Shown piece by piece: positions 7,742-15,783 of a DNA stretch of 64,000 nt. The stretch comes from Roseiarcus sp963748545 (GTDB lineage Bacteria; Pseudomonadota; Alphaproteobacteria; Rhizobiales; Beijerinckiaceae). The DNA is taken from NCBI GenBank assembly GCA_963748545.1, contig CAVVJO010000053.1, positions 62,001 through 126,000 on the forward strand, written 5' to 3'. The position numbers and the translations under genes were made by a program. Each line of letters starts with the position of its first letter. Within the stretch, counting starts at the first letter, position 1. The notes beneath the pieces were generated by a model. That model saw only the letters and a program-made list of their open reading frames with translations, did not search any database and had not been told where the DNA came from.

Positions 7742-9508
7742 TCAGCCCCCGCCCAGCACGCCCTTCATGGCCCCGTTTGTCTCCTGCGCGTAGCGCCGCG
7801 CGGCGAAGGCTTCGCCGAGCGTCCCGAGCACGTGGCCGTCGTCGCGTTCGGTGACGGCGAGCGTGTCGGTCTGAGCCGCGCCGAACACGTCGAGCGCGGT
7901 CTGGATGTCGTCGTCGGGATGAAGCGTCGTCGCCGGCAGATGGCCGAGAAGTCCGACCGGCCCGCCGTCGTCGCCGTCGGCCAGCGTCTCGGCGTGCGCT
8001 TCCGCGACAAAAATCAGGCCGCGATAGCGGGCGTCGTCGCCGACCGCGACCACGACATTGGCGCTGCCCAGCGGATAGGCGTCGCGAAAGGCGCGCACGC
8101 TCTTCTCGGCGAGGAACACCGGGGGGGAGGTGATCATCATCTTGCCGACTTTGAGATCGCGCAGCCAGCCGATGTCCTGCCCGCCGCGGATCGTCTCGCC
8201 GCGCAGGTGCAGGCGCCAGGTGGTGAACGAATAGCCGAAGGTCGCCCGGACCGCGAGCGAAGTCGCGATCGAGGCGGCGAGCGCGCCCCCGGCGATGCCG
8301 AGATTGCCGGTGCTCTCCAGCACCAGGAAGGTCATCGTCAGGGGACCGCCGACGATCGCGGTGCTGAGCGCGCCCATGCCGACGAGAACGCAGGCGACCG
8401 TGTCGAGGCCGAGCCCCGGAAAGACGGCGGCGACGCCGATCGCATAGAGCTTGCCAAGCAGCGAGCCGACAAACAGCGACGCGAAAAAGAGGCCTCCGCG
8501 GAAGCCCGAGGCGAGCGAGGCCATGCTCGCGAACAGCTTCAGGACGATCAGGATGGCCAGTTCGCGCCCGCTCAGGGGCGAATAAAAGTCGAGACCGAGC
8601 GCGCCGTGGCCGGCGCCGAGCACCTGCGGCGTATAGAGCGCCATCGCGCCGAGCAGCGCCCCGCCCGCGACCGGCCGAAGCAGGCGCGACGGGACGGCGA
8701 ACCGAAATGCCCGCTCGATCAGCGCCGCCGCGCGCATGGCGCCGACCCCGACCGCCGCAGCGACCAGACCAAGGCCGATCAGCGCGCCGTAATGCGGGAA
8801 TATGAGCGGCGGCACGTCGGGGACGCGGATCACATAGGGCGCGCCGACGATCGCCTTGGTGGTGAGCGCGGCGACGAGCGAGGCGGCGAACACCGGCCCG
8901 GCGATTGCGAGCGAATAGGCCCCGATGATCAACTCGAAGGCGTAGAAGGCGCCGGTCAGCGGCGCGCCGAAGGCGGCCGCGATCGCCCCGCCCGCCCCGC
9001 ATCCGACCAGCATGCGCAGGTCCTGGCGGCGCAGACGCCCGCCGATGCCGAGCCGCGAGGCGAGGCCCCCGCCGATCTGCGCATAGCCCGCTTCCAGGCC
9101 GACCGACGCGCCGCACCCGTTCGACACGACCGTCTGCGCGGCGACGAGCACGCTCTCGCTGAGCGACATGCGTCCGCCGCGCAGCGCGTTGGCCTCGACC
9201 GGGTCCACAGAGGCCGGCAGCTTCCGGCGAGCGCGCCACACGTCGACGGCGCCGAGCGCGAGGCCGGCGATCATCGGCGCGGCGAAGGCGGCGACCGGCG
9301 GGACGCGCGCCGCTGCGCTGAGATGCGTGTCGAACGGGATTCCGTAGATCAGGACATGCGCGGCGTCGACGATCAGGGTCATCACGCTGACCGCGACGCC
9401 AGCGAGCGCGCCGACGACGATCGCCAGCACGACCAGCCCGAGTTCGCCGCCGCGCAGCGCCGCGCGGAGCCTGGCGAGGAGGACAAGCGCTGGCCGCGGC
9501 GTCTTCAT
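7742..9508 (-). CDS. CLC-type voltage-gated chloride channel/antiporter with CBS domains
   Basis: A 588-residue membrane protein with about ten hydrophobic helices, then a cytoplasmic pair of CBS domains from about residue 450. The CLC pore block GCGASVGLEAGYAQIGGGLA corresponds to GREGPxxQ and keeps its Glu; GFRGGLFFASLFVGSLLG matches the second pore helix. The usual GSGIPE loop is not recognisable where it should be (KLPASVDPVEANALRGG), so this is a divergent CLC and its ion preference is uncertain. The stop is close to the convergent GNAT gene; an 83-bp gap separates the start from proB upstream. Confidence 0.85.
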   Translation of the reverse strand: MKTPRPALVLLARLRAALRGGELGLVVLAIVVGALAGVAVSVMTLIVDAAHVLIYGIPFDTHLSAAARVPPVAAFAAPMIAGLALGAVDVWRARRKLPASVDPVEANALRGGRMSLSESVLVAAQTVVSNGCGASVGLEAGYAQIGGGLASRLGIGGRLRRQDLRMLVGCGAGGAIAAAFGAPLTGAFYAFELIIGAYSLAIAGPVFAASLVAALTTKAIVGAPYVIRVPDVPPLIFPHYGALIGLGLVAAAVGVGAMRAAALIERAFRFAVPSRLLRPVAGGALLGAMALYTPQVLGAGHGALGLDFYSPLSGRELAILIVLKLFASMASLASGFRGGLFFASLFVGSLLGKLYAIGVAAVFPGLGLDTVACVLVGMGALSTAIVGGPLTMTFLVLESTGNLGIAGGALAASIATSLAVRATFGYSFTTWRLHLRGETIRGGQDIGWLRDLKVGKMMITSPPVFLAEKSVRAFRDAYPLGSANVVVAVGDDARYRGLIFVAEAHAETLADGDDGGPVGLLGHLPATTLHPDDDIQTALDVFGAAQTDTLAVTERDDGHVLGTLGEAFAARRYAQETNGAMKGVLGGG

Positions 9509-9591
9509 CGCGACGTCCGGCAGGGTTTGGCGATACCGTGCGGCATGGGCGGATGTTTATGCGCGGCGCGGCGCCTGAAGCCAAGGCCGCC

Positions 9592-10719
9592 TCAGCGGTC
9601 GGCGAGCGCCATGTCGTCGCGATGGATCATTTCCGCGCGGCCTCGCGCGCCGAGAAGGGTGGCGATATCGCGTGAGTTGCGTCCGCGAATGCGCTCCGCA
9701 TGCAGCGCGTCGAAAGCGACGAGGCCCCGGCCGATTTCCGCCCCGCGCTCGTCGCAGATGGCCACGCAGTCGCCGCGGGAGAACGCGCCCTCGATCCGGG
9801 TGACGCCGGCCGGCAGCAGGCTCTTGCCCCGGGCGAGCGCCGCAGCCGCCCCGGCGTCGACGAACACGGCGCCCTTCAGCTCGAGCGACCCGCCGATCCA
9901 CATTTTCCGCGCTGCGAGCGGGTTCGAGGGCGTCAGGAACCAGGTGCAGCGCCCGCCCTCGGCCACCCGCGCGATCGGATGCGCGACCCGGCCGTCGGCG
10001 ATGATCATGTGGGTCCCGCCGGATGTCGCGATGCGCGCCGCCTCGATCTTGGTGCGCATCCCGCCGCGCGACAGCTCCGAGGCCGCGCCGCCGGCCATCG
10101 CCTCGATTTCGGGCGTCACCTTCTCGACCACCGGCAGAAGCTTGGCCTCGGCGTTCGCGGACGGCGGCGAGTCGTAGAGGCCGGCGACGTCGGAGAGCAG
10201 GATCAACAGGTCGGCGCTCGCCATGGTGGCGACCCGCGCGGCGAGCCGGTCGTTGTCGCCGTAGCGGATCTCGCTGGTCGCGACCGTGTCGTTCTCGTTG
10301 ATGATCGGAATCGCTCGCATCGCGTGGAGGCGGCCGAGCGTCGCGCGGGCGTTGAGATAGCGGCGGCGCACTTCGGTGTCGCGCAGAGTGAGCAGCACCT
10401 GTCCAGCGACCACGCCCTTTCTCATCAGCGCCTGAGACCAGGCGCTCGACAGCGCGATCTGGCCGATCGCGGCGGCGGCCTGGCTGTCCTCGAGCTTGAG
10501 TCCGCCTTTCGGCAAGGCGGCGACCGTGCGCCCGAGCGCGATCGCGCCCGACGACACGACGGTCACGCTCGCGCCCCGGGCGTGCAGCGCGGCGACGTCC
10601 TCGACCAGCGCGTCGAGCCAGGCCTGCTTGATGACGCCGCGGGCCGAATCGACCAGGAGCGATGAGCCGACCTTGACGACGACGTGCTGGAATCGATCGA
10701 GGGAGGGAACCTGAGCCAC
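9592..10719 (-). CDS. proB: glutamate 5-kinase
   Basis: First enzyme of proline synthesis: ATP-dependent phosphorylation of glutamate. The 375 residues form an amino-acid kinase domain (VVVKVGSSLLVD; VSSGAIALGR; IPIINENDTVATSEIRYGDND; LLILLSDVAGLYD; GGMRTKIEAARIA) followed by a PUA domain from about residue 285. Length and architecture are standard. In many relatives proB follows obgE; here it stands alone between clc and the divergent mbfA. Confidence 0.95.
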   Translation of the reverse strand: MAQVPSLDRFQHVVVKVGSSLLVDSARGVIKQAWLDALVEDVAALHARGASVTVVSSGAIALGRTVAALPKGGLKLEDSQAAAAIGQIALSSAWSQALMRKGVVAGQVLLTLRDTEVRRRYLNARATLGRLHAMRAIPIINENDTVATSEIRYGDNDRLAARVATMASADLLILLSDVAGLYDSPPSANAEAKLLPVVEKVTPEIEAMAGGAASELSRGGMRTKIEAARIATSGGTHMIIADGRVAHPIARVAEGGRCTWFLTPSNPLAARKMWIGGSLELKGAVFVDAGAAAALARGKSLLPAGVTRIEGAFSRGDCVAICDERGAEIGRGLVAFDALHAERIRGRNSRDIATLLGARGRAEMIHRDDMALADR

Positions 10720-11035
10720 GGCCGCCGGCTTGCAAGGGGTGTGCGCACCCGAACCGAGTGCAAATCACGCGTTCGCGCCGGGGCGGGCTTCGTCTAGCGC
10801 CCACCGTCTTCGCTGGCAAGGCGGGCAGGCGCTGGCGACGTCGGGCGGGGAGCGGAACAGTGATCCAAACGCGCTTTGGCGACGTTGACCCAGCCGGGAC
10901 GCCCCGTCTACAAACGCCCGTGTCAAGAGCGCCATCGGCCTCCCCTGAGCGGACGATACGGCCGCGATGAGCGCCGGCCGCGACAGACCAATCAACCCCG
11001 AAGCTGAGATCGCAAGACTGCAAAGGACGCGACCC
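10720..11035. other. intergenic region between divergent proB and mbfA
   Basis: Roughly 316 bp that must hold the promoters of both genes. A possible alternative upstream start of mbfA (10967) lies inside it. I looked for a clear iron-control element of the Irr type (an interrupted TTTAGAA/TTCTAA dyad) and did not see one. Nothing else is recognised. Confidence 0.4.
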
Positions 11036-11992
11036 ATGCGGAACTTCGACGAGCTCACCGAGCGTGAGATGCTGGCGCTGGCCATCAGCAACGAGGAAGA
11101 GGACAGCCGCATCTACGCGGATTTCGCCGAGGGGCTGGTGGCCGACTATCCGGCCAGCGCCGCGGTGTTCACCGAGATGGCGGTCGAGGAAAACGGCCAT
11201 CGAAGACAGCTTATCGACATGTTCGTCTCCAAGTTTGGCGAACACATCCCGCTGATCCGTCGCCAGGACATTCGCGGCTATATCCCTCAGCAGCCGGTCT
11301 GGCAGGTCCGCCCGCTGAACCTCGGGGCGGTCCGCGCCAGCGCCCACGACATGGAGAAGGCCGCGGCTCGCTTCTACCGCCAGGCGATCACCCGCGCCTC
11401 CGACGCGTCGATCCGCAAGCTGCTCGGCGACCTGGCCGCGGTCGAGGACCAGCACGACAACCGCGTGGCCGTGCTCGAACGAGAGATCCTCACGCCAACC
11501 GCGCGCCAGGGCGAGCACGATAACGAGCGGCGGCAATTCATCCTCCAGATCATCCAGCCGGGACTCGTCGGGCTGATGGACGGCTCGGTCTCGACGCTCG
11601 CCCCGGTGTTCGCGGCCGCCTTCGCCACCCACAACACCTGGAACGCGTTTGTCGTCGGCCTCGCCGCCTCGGTCGGCGCGGGCATTTCGATGGGCTTCGC
11701 CGAAGCGCTGGCGGATGACGGCAAGCTCTCGGGGCGCGGCGCGCCGCTGATGCGCGGTCTGGTCTGCGGGCTCATGACCACGGCTGGAGGCATCGGCCAT
11801 ACCCTGCCGTTTCTCATTCCGAGCTTCTATTGGGCGACTTTGATCGCGATCTGCGTGGTGGTGGTCGAACTCGCCACGATCTCCTGGATTCAGTGGCGCT
11901 ACATGGAGACGCCGCCGCTCGCGGCGGCCGCCAAGGTGATGCTCGGCGGGGCGCTGGTGTTCGCCGCCGGCGTGCTGATCGGGGTGAGCTAG
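11036..11992 (+). CDS. mbfA: membrane-bound ferritin MbfA (rubrerythrin-like domain plus VIT1-like domain)
   Basis: Iron-export/iron-detoxification protein of about 318 residues. The N-terminal ferritin-like domain shows iron ligands in ISNEEEDSRIY, MAVEENGHRRQL (ExxH) and AAVEDQHDNR. The C-terminal half is a VIT1/CCC1-like membrane domain with GLVGLMDGSVSTLAPVFAAA and GISMGFAEALADDG. The start at 11036 is preceded by AAGGAC and gives the standard MRNFDELTEREMLALAISN terminus; the frame is open back to 10967. In relatives MbfA exports iron and is controlled by Irr. Its last codons coincide with the left end of a palindromic repeat. Confidence 0.9.
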   Translation: MRNFDELTEREMLALAISNEEEDSRIYADFAEGLVADYPASAAVFTEMAVEENGHRRQLIDMFVSKFGEHIPLIRRQDIRGYIPQQPVWQVRPLNLGAVRASAHDMEKAAARFYRQAITRASDASIRKLLGDLAAVEDQHDNRVAVLEREILTPTARQGEHDNERRQFILQIIQPGLVGLMDGSVSTLAPVFAAAFATHNTWNAFVVGLAASVGAGISMGFAEALADDGKLSGRGAPLMRGLVCGLMTTAGGIGHTLPFLIPSFYWATLIAICVVVVELATISWIQWRYMETPPLAAAAKVMLGGALVFAAGVLIGVS

Positions 11993-12138
11993 AGCGGTAT
12001 CCGAGCAAAGGGAATCGCCCTGCGCGTCATTGCGAGCGAAGCGAAGCAATCCAGAGCCGCCGGGCTGCGGCCCTGGATTGCTTCGTCGCTTCGCTCCTCG
12101 CAATGATGGCGGTTCGGTTCGATCGGATACCGCTCTAG
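11989..12138. repeat. 150-bp palindromic element with 14-bp terminal inverted repeats
   Basis: CTAGAGCGGTATCC at 11989-12002 is repeated exactly, inverted, at 12125-12138. Inside, a long imperfect hairpin is formed by arms beginning CATTGCGAGCGAAGC and ending GCAATCCAG, with the complementary arm GGATTGCTTCGTCGC. Similar 'ATTGCGAGCGAAGCGAAGCAAT' palindromes are common between genes in this order. The left terminus supplies the TAG stop of mbfA, so the element fits flush against the gene. It carries no gene; it may act as a bidirectional terminator for mbfA and the convergent GFA gene. Confidence 0.75.
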
Positions 12139-12155
12139 CGCTCGCTTCGGCCGCT

Positions 12156-12671
12156 CTACCGGCCGAGCAGCATGGCGAGACGCGAAGAGATGACCTTGGC
12201 GTACAGTCGAGGGGGAAAACCCCGATAGCACGGCGCGTCGGTCGGAAGAGCCGTGTCCGCGCGGCGGTGCTCGATCTGATCGCGCATCTCGATCGGCGGC
12301 AGATCGTCGCCTTCGAACCGGGCTCTGTACGCCGACACCCAGAAGCCAGGCTCGAACTTGAGGAAGATCCCGGAGTTGCAGCACGTCGCCGCCATCCTCC
12401 GGGTCGGCGAACCCGGCTTGAGCCGGAAGGGCGCCAAAAGTTCTTCCCCCGAGAGGCACTCGAACCTGTCGTCGCGATAGACCAGCAAAGGCGTTCCGCC
12501 GTCGGCGTCGCGGAAGCGCGGCGCGTCCGGCAGCGCTTCGAGGATCCGCCCGCCCTCCTGGCAGTCTTCGCAGTAGCAGACAACGCTGACGATGGGTTTT
12601 CCGGCCGCCCGGCATCGCACGCGCCCGCAGCGGCAGGACGCCTCTCTGACGATCATGGCGCTTTTGGACAT
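12156..12671 (-). CDS. GFA family protein (glutathione-dependent formaldehyde-activating enzyme-like)
   Basis: A 171-residue zinc protein of the GFA/CENP-V fold. The Cys ligands are readable: ASCRCGRVRCRAAG (CxCG), VVCYCEDCQ (CxxC) and AATCCNSGIFLKF. True Gfa condenses glutathione and formaldehyde, but most family members have unknown activity and need not do so. ATG start at 12671. No formaldehyde-oxidation genes are adjacent. Confidence 0.82.
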   Translation of the reverse strand: MSKSAMIVREASCRCGRVRCRAAGKPIVSVVCYCEDCQEGGRILEALPDAPRFRDADGGTPLLVYRDDRFECLSGEELLAPFRLKPGSPTRRMAATCCNSGIFLKFEPGFWVSAYRARFEGDDLPPIEMRDQIEHRRADTALPTDAPCYRGFPPRLYAKVISSRLAMLLGR

Positions 12672-12704
12672 CCGGCGATATTCCGATCTAGCAAACCATG
12701 CCCC

Positions 12705-13550
12705 TCACGACTGGTGGCCGCCGGTGAAGGGCACGAAGGGGATGATCGCGCCGCCATAGATGTCGGAGCGGACGACCGACACGGCCCCGTCGGGCCCGGT
12801 CCGGCGCACCGCCTTGATGACGTGCTGCGCTCCCGGCGGACCGACCGGAATGACCATCATGCCGTCCGGAGCGAGCTGCTGGAGGAGCGGCGGCGGGATG
12901 TGGTCGATGCCGCAGGTCACGATGATCTTGTCGAACGGCGCGTGCTCCTCCCAGCCATGATAGCCGTCGGCGTTACGGGTGCGGATCGCGCGGTACTCGC
13001 CGTAGCCCTCGCCGATCAGCCGATCGTAGAGCGCGCGGGTGCGGGCGGCGAGCGGCGGGATGATCTCGATCGAAAAGACGTTCGGCGTGAGATTCGAGAG
13101 ATACGCCGACTGGTAGCCCGAGCCGGTGCCGATCTCGAGCACCTTGTCGCTCCGCGCGATCGCAAGCGTATTGGTCATCCGCGCCACCGTATGTGGCCCG
13201 GTGATGGTGACGCCGAAGCCGATGTTGAGGTGATGCCATTCGTAGGCGCGGTCGAGATTCTCCGCCCCGACGAATCTTTCCCGCGGCGTCATGAGAAACG
13301 CCCGGATGTCGGCCTCGTCCCAGACGTCGTGATGCGTGAGCAACTGCTGCAGCCGGTCCCAGCGCTGGCCCAGGAAATTCGGATCCTCGCCGCGGTTCTC
13401 GACCATCCAGGCGACGAACGCCTCGCGCGTTCCGCGAGGCGGCGAGGCGCTCCAGTCGTAGGGCGCCGGCACGTTGGCGAAGGCGGGCGCGGAAGCGGCC
13501 GCGGCCGCCGCGTCGAGGAGGAATGCGCGTCTGGTGATGCCGGGCCTCAT
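12705..13550 (-). CDS. protein-L-isoaspartate O-methyltransferase with Tat-like signal peptide
   Basis: A 281-residue PCMT-family enzyme that would methylate L-isoaspartyl residues in damaged proteins. The SAM-binding core is VLEIGTGSGYQSAYL; the preceding TITGPHTVARMTN matches the PIMT 'pre' region and the downstream FDKIIVTCG the post-I motif. Unlike the usual cytoplasmic enzyme it starts MRPGITRRAFLLDAAAAAAS followed by APAFA, a twin-arginine-type signal peptide, so it is probably exported or membrane-anchored. The start at 13550 is chosen for this; the frame continues upstream but only through repeat-like DNA. Confidence 0.82.
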   Translation of the reverse strand: MRPGITRRAFLLDAAAAAASAPAFANVPAPYDWSASPPRGTREAFVAWMVENRGEDPNFLGQRWDRLQQLLTHHDVWDEADIRAFLMTPRERFVGAENLDRAYEWHHLNIGFGVTITGPHTVARMTNTLAIARSDKVLEIGTGSGYQSAYLSNLTPNVFSIEIIPPLAARTRALYDRLIGEGYGEYRAIRTRNADGYHGWEEHAPFDKIIVTCGIDHIPPPLLQQLAPDGMMVIPVGPPGAQHVIKAVRRTGPDGAVSVVRSDIYGGAIIPFVPFTGGHQS

Positions 13551-13783
13551 AGGCCATTGTGGCGCTCGAAGCCCGCTCGAGGTCAAGCGGCCGCGGCCCC
13601 CTCCCCCGTCTCCGCTGCGCGGGGGAGGAACTCCGAGCGTACGTTCAGCCGCGACGCAGGGCGTTCGCCATCCCTCCGTTCCGGCGCAGAGCTTGACGTC
13701 CAGGACGTCGCTGCTTCCCGCTAAGCGTCCGCGGGCGGCGGCGCCACGTCGCAAAGGGCTTCACGAGGTCGTTGATTACAAAT

Positions 13784-13845
13784 TTTCCGAAACAAAAGCT
13801 TGCCAAGCGCGGCGTGGCTCCGTACATTGGTAATTTCAGAAACAA
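13784..13845 (+). promoter_or_regulatory. paired TTTCNGAAA palindromes in the leader of the HTH gene
   Basis: TTTCCGAAACAA at 13784-13795 and TTTCAGAAACAA at 13834-13845, 50 bp apart, lie just upstream of the ATG at 13856. Both are retained in copy B. Two identical dyads around a promoter suggest operators, perhaps for autoregulation by the HTH product; this is inference. Confidence 0.4.
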
Positions 13846-13855
13846 GGACGCCGCC

Positions 13856-14653
13856 ATGACCGAATTGGCCGAAGGCCTCGCCGCCGCTGAAGAGGCCGCC
13901 GCCGAAAATCCCGCCGCCGGGAATCTCGCCGACGCCGCGCTCGCCCTGCGCCTGAAGGCGATCGAGCGGGAGCGGGTTCTCGTCGACTACGCCAATCGCG
14001 GCGTGGCGATGCCATTGATCGCGGCGCGCGTCGGCATGACCGAGCGCGCGGCGCGCGTCCTGCTTCGCGACGTCCTCGCCCGCTCGACGCCCAAATCGCC
14101 GGAAGAGTTCGCGGCGCTCCAGATGAGCCGACTGAACGAGGCGCTGCTCGTCGCCTATGGCGCCATGGGGGAGATGAATCTCAAGGCGGTCGATCGGGTG
14201 GTGAGAATCGTGCGCGCGCTCGACCGCTACGCCGCGGTGCTCGCCGCCCGGCCGCTGACCCGGACGCCGGCGCTCGACCACGACGCCGAGGCCGCCGCGC
14301 CCGCGCTGCCCGACGACCGCAAGCGGTACCCAAACGTGGCTGAAGCCCTTGAAAAGGTTGATTCCCGGAGCCTCGCCAGGATGGCCGTGACACGGGAGGC
14401 CGAGGCCAAACGTCCGGCGCGGCCGGCCGCGGCGCCGACGCCCGACCTCGCCCGCGCTCCGACCGGCGCGCGCCCGGAAATTCCGCCGCAACCCTCTGAA
14501 AAGTCCCGATTCGGGCGCGGGTTCGCCCCCGGCGGCGCCCGCCGCGCCCGCGCTCGATCCGTCCGGCCGCGCCGCGAGCCCCTGGATGGAGTCGGCCGCA
14601 TCGGTCGGCGCGCTGGCCGCGGCCGGCGCGTAGAGCCGTTCGCGATTCGGTAG
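13856..14653 (+). CDS. unrecognised helix-turn-helix protein, copy A
   Basis: Not a family I can name. A helix-turn-helix is visible at about residues 43-65 (DYANRGVAMPLIAARVGMTE, then RAARVLLRDVLAR), followed by a helical segment (PEEFAALQMSRLNEALLVA; MGEMNLKAVDRVVRIVRALD) and a Pro/Ala-rich C-terminal half. It resembles small-terminase or phage-type DNA-binding proteins only in layout. The ATG at 13856 has AAGGAC upstream. Compared with copy B the C-terminus is in the wrong frame from about 14530: the expected end is SAASVGALAAAGA with a TAG at 14631, whereas this copy runs to 14653. Confidence 0.6.
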   Translation: MTELAEGLAAAEEAAAENPAAGNLADAALALRLKAIERERVLVDYANRGVAMPLIAARVGMTERAARVLLRDVLARSTPKSPEEFAALQMSRLNEALLVAYGAMGEMNLKAVDRVVRIVRALDRYAAVLAARPLTRTPALDHDAEAAAPALPDDRKRYPNVAEALEKVDSRSLARMAVTREAEAKRPARPAAAPTPDLARAPTGARPEIPPQPSEKSRFGRGFAPGGARRARARSVRPRREPLDGVGRIGRRAGRGRRVEPFAIR

Positions 14654-14660
14654 AGGCGCC

Positions 14661-15031
14661 GTCCCTTCTCCCCGCTTGCGGGGAGAAGGCTAGGATGAGG
14701 GGCGTGGGCGACGAGACGCGTCGGCTAATCGCCTGGGCCCCTCGCCCCGGCCCTCTCCCCGCAAGCGGGGCGAGGGGGCTGCAAAGCCGGCGCCCGCCGC
14801 GGCCGCGCTCGATCCGCCGGCCGTGCCGCGCGCCCCTGGATGGGGACGGCCGCATCGGTCGGCGCGCTGGCCGCGGCCGGCGCGTAGAGCCGTTTGCTAT
14901 TCGGTAGAGGCGCCGTCCCTTCTCCCCGCTTGCGGGGAGAAGGATAGGATGAGGGGCGTGGGCGACGAGACGCGGCGGCTAATCGCCCGGGCCCCTCTCC
15001 CCGGCCCTCTCCCCGCAAGCGGGGCGAGGGG
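14661..15031. repeat. two hairpin-array repeat units between the HTH gene and RNase T2
   Basis: Units at 14661-14777 and 14917-15031 each begin CCCTTCTCCCCGCTTGCGG, contain GAGGGGC ... GCCCCTC, and end with CTCTCCCCGC/GCGGGGCGAG. A third unit lies inverted at 23644-23759. They are the short palindromic intergenic repeats typical of this bacterial order. The 3' end of the RNase T2 gene reads into the right-hand unit. There is no independent gene in 14654-14978. Confidence 0.7.
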
Positions 15032-15737
15032 CTGCAAAGCCGACGGGTAGAGGACTTAGGGCGCGCGCCTTCAGCGCACTGGCGCGATGAGGATCGAAGT
15101 CGCGACGGCAGCTGTTTCTGGCGACCTGCGGGCAGGTGGCGAACGCCTTGAGGGTCTTGGTCAGGCAGATGCGCACGTCGACGAGCTGGCCGCGCGCGCA
15201 GGTGACGGCGATGTTGTCGGATCTGAGGTTGGGGTTGGCGTCGATGAAGGCCTGCCGGATCTCATCCGGCGGCGCCCGCAGCCAGGCCCGGACGCCCTGG
15301 AGCGACGGCGGGATCACCGTTCCGTCGCGCGCGAAGCGCACGGCGGCGAAATAGTCGGCTGCGGCGAGGCCGGTGCAGGTTCCGTGCTTGCGGTATTCGT
15401 AGGCCGCAAGCCCGTCGGTGGGATAGAGGCCCTTGGCCGCGTCGAGCGCGGCAGGGGGAACGTCGGCGTCCAATTCGCAGTCCTCGGGATCGGCGCCGAA
15501 GCGGTTGTTCGGCCAGAGGCCGTGAACGACGAAGCCGTATCCGGCGCCGAGCGCGCACTGGCGCGGCGATTTCTGGACGCCGCCGAGGTCGCAGAAGCCC
15601 GGCGACCACGAAAGCGCCAGCACGTAGTAATCGAACGGCGCGGTCGCCGCGGGCGGCGGCCCGGCTTCGGAGGCGGAGGGAACGAAGACGAGCGTCGCCA
15701 GCGTCAGAAGGGCAGCTTTGGGGAACAGCCTTCGCAT
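14979..15737 (-). CDS. ribonuclease T2 family protein, exported
   Basis: Periplasmic endoribonuclease. The signal peptide is KAALLTLATLVFVPSASEA. Both catalytic boxes are present: VVHGLWPNN (CAS I, His) and YEYRKHGTCTGL (CAS II, Glu, Lys and His), with the expected Cys residues. ATG start at 15737. As read the protein is 252 residues and its last 20 or so (RPACGERAGERGPGD) are translated intergenic repeat, so the original stop probably lay near SCRRDFDPHRASALKARALS and was lost to repeat insertion or an indel. Confidence 0.85.
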   Translation of the reverse strand: MRRLFPKAALLTLATLVFVPSASEAGPPPAATAPFDYYVLALSWSPGFCDLGGVQKSPRQCALGAGYGFVVHGLWPNNRFGADPEDCELDADVPPAALDAAKGLYPTDGLAAYEYRKHGTCTGLAAADYFAAVRFARDGTVIPPSLQGVRAWLRAPPDEIRQAFIDANPNLRSDNIAVTCARGQLVDVRICLTKTLKAFATCPQVARNSCRRDFDPHRASALKARALSPLPVGFAAPRPACGERAGERGPGD

Positions 15738-15783
15738 CGCCTCGCGGCCGCGCGCGGCCAATCCCCCCAACAGGCCCGCCAAG

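Larger units (their letters stand above)
13777..15040 (+). repeat. inverted duplication, copy A (HTH gene, leader and tandem tail)
   Basis: This block is repeated in opposite orientation at about 23530-24635. It comprises a conserved 75-bp leader with two TTTCNGAAA palindromes, the helix-turn-helix gene, and a repeat-rich tail. The tail contains a second, tandem copy of the gene's last 50 bases (tail copies near 14583-14633 and 14836-14887) and two copies of a hairpin array (14661-14777 and 14917-15031) built from CTTCTCCCCGC/GCGGGGAGAAG palindromes. By eye the gene part is over 90% identical between copies. Confidence 0.85.

Noticed and set aside
7727..10177. Very long + strand open frame (816 codons)
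   Set aside because: It is antisense to the CLC gene and proB, is Arg/Asp/Glu-rich as expected of a high-GC shadow, and has no domain.
9557..12583. 1008-codon minus-strand open frame
   Set aside because: It crosses proB out of frame, mbfA antisense and the palindromic element; composition is that of a shadow frame.
13772..13855. Upstream ATG extension of the HTH gene (MITNFPKQKLAKRG)
   Set aside because: This stretch is the conserved leader with two palindromes; the ATG at 13856 has the Shine-Dalgarno AAGGAC.
14583..15031. CRISPR-like array
   Set aside because: Only two units of about 250 bp, themselves palindromic and including coding sequence; no short regular repeats with unique spacers and no cas genes.
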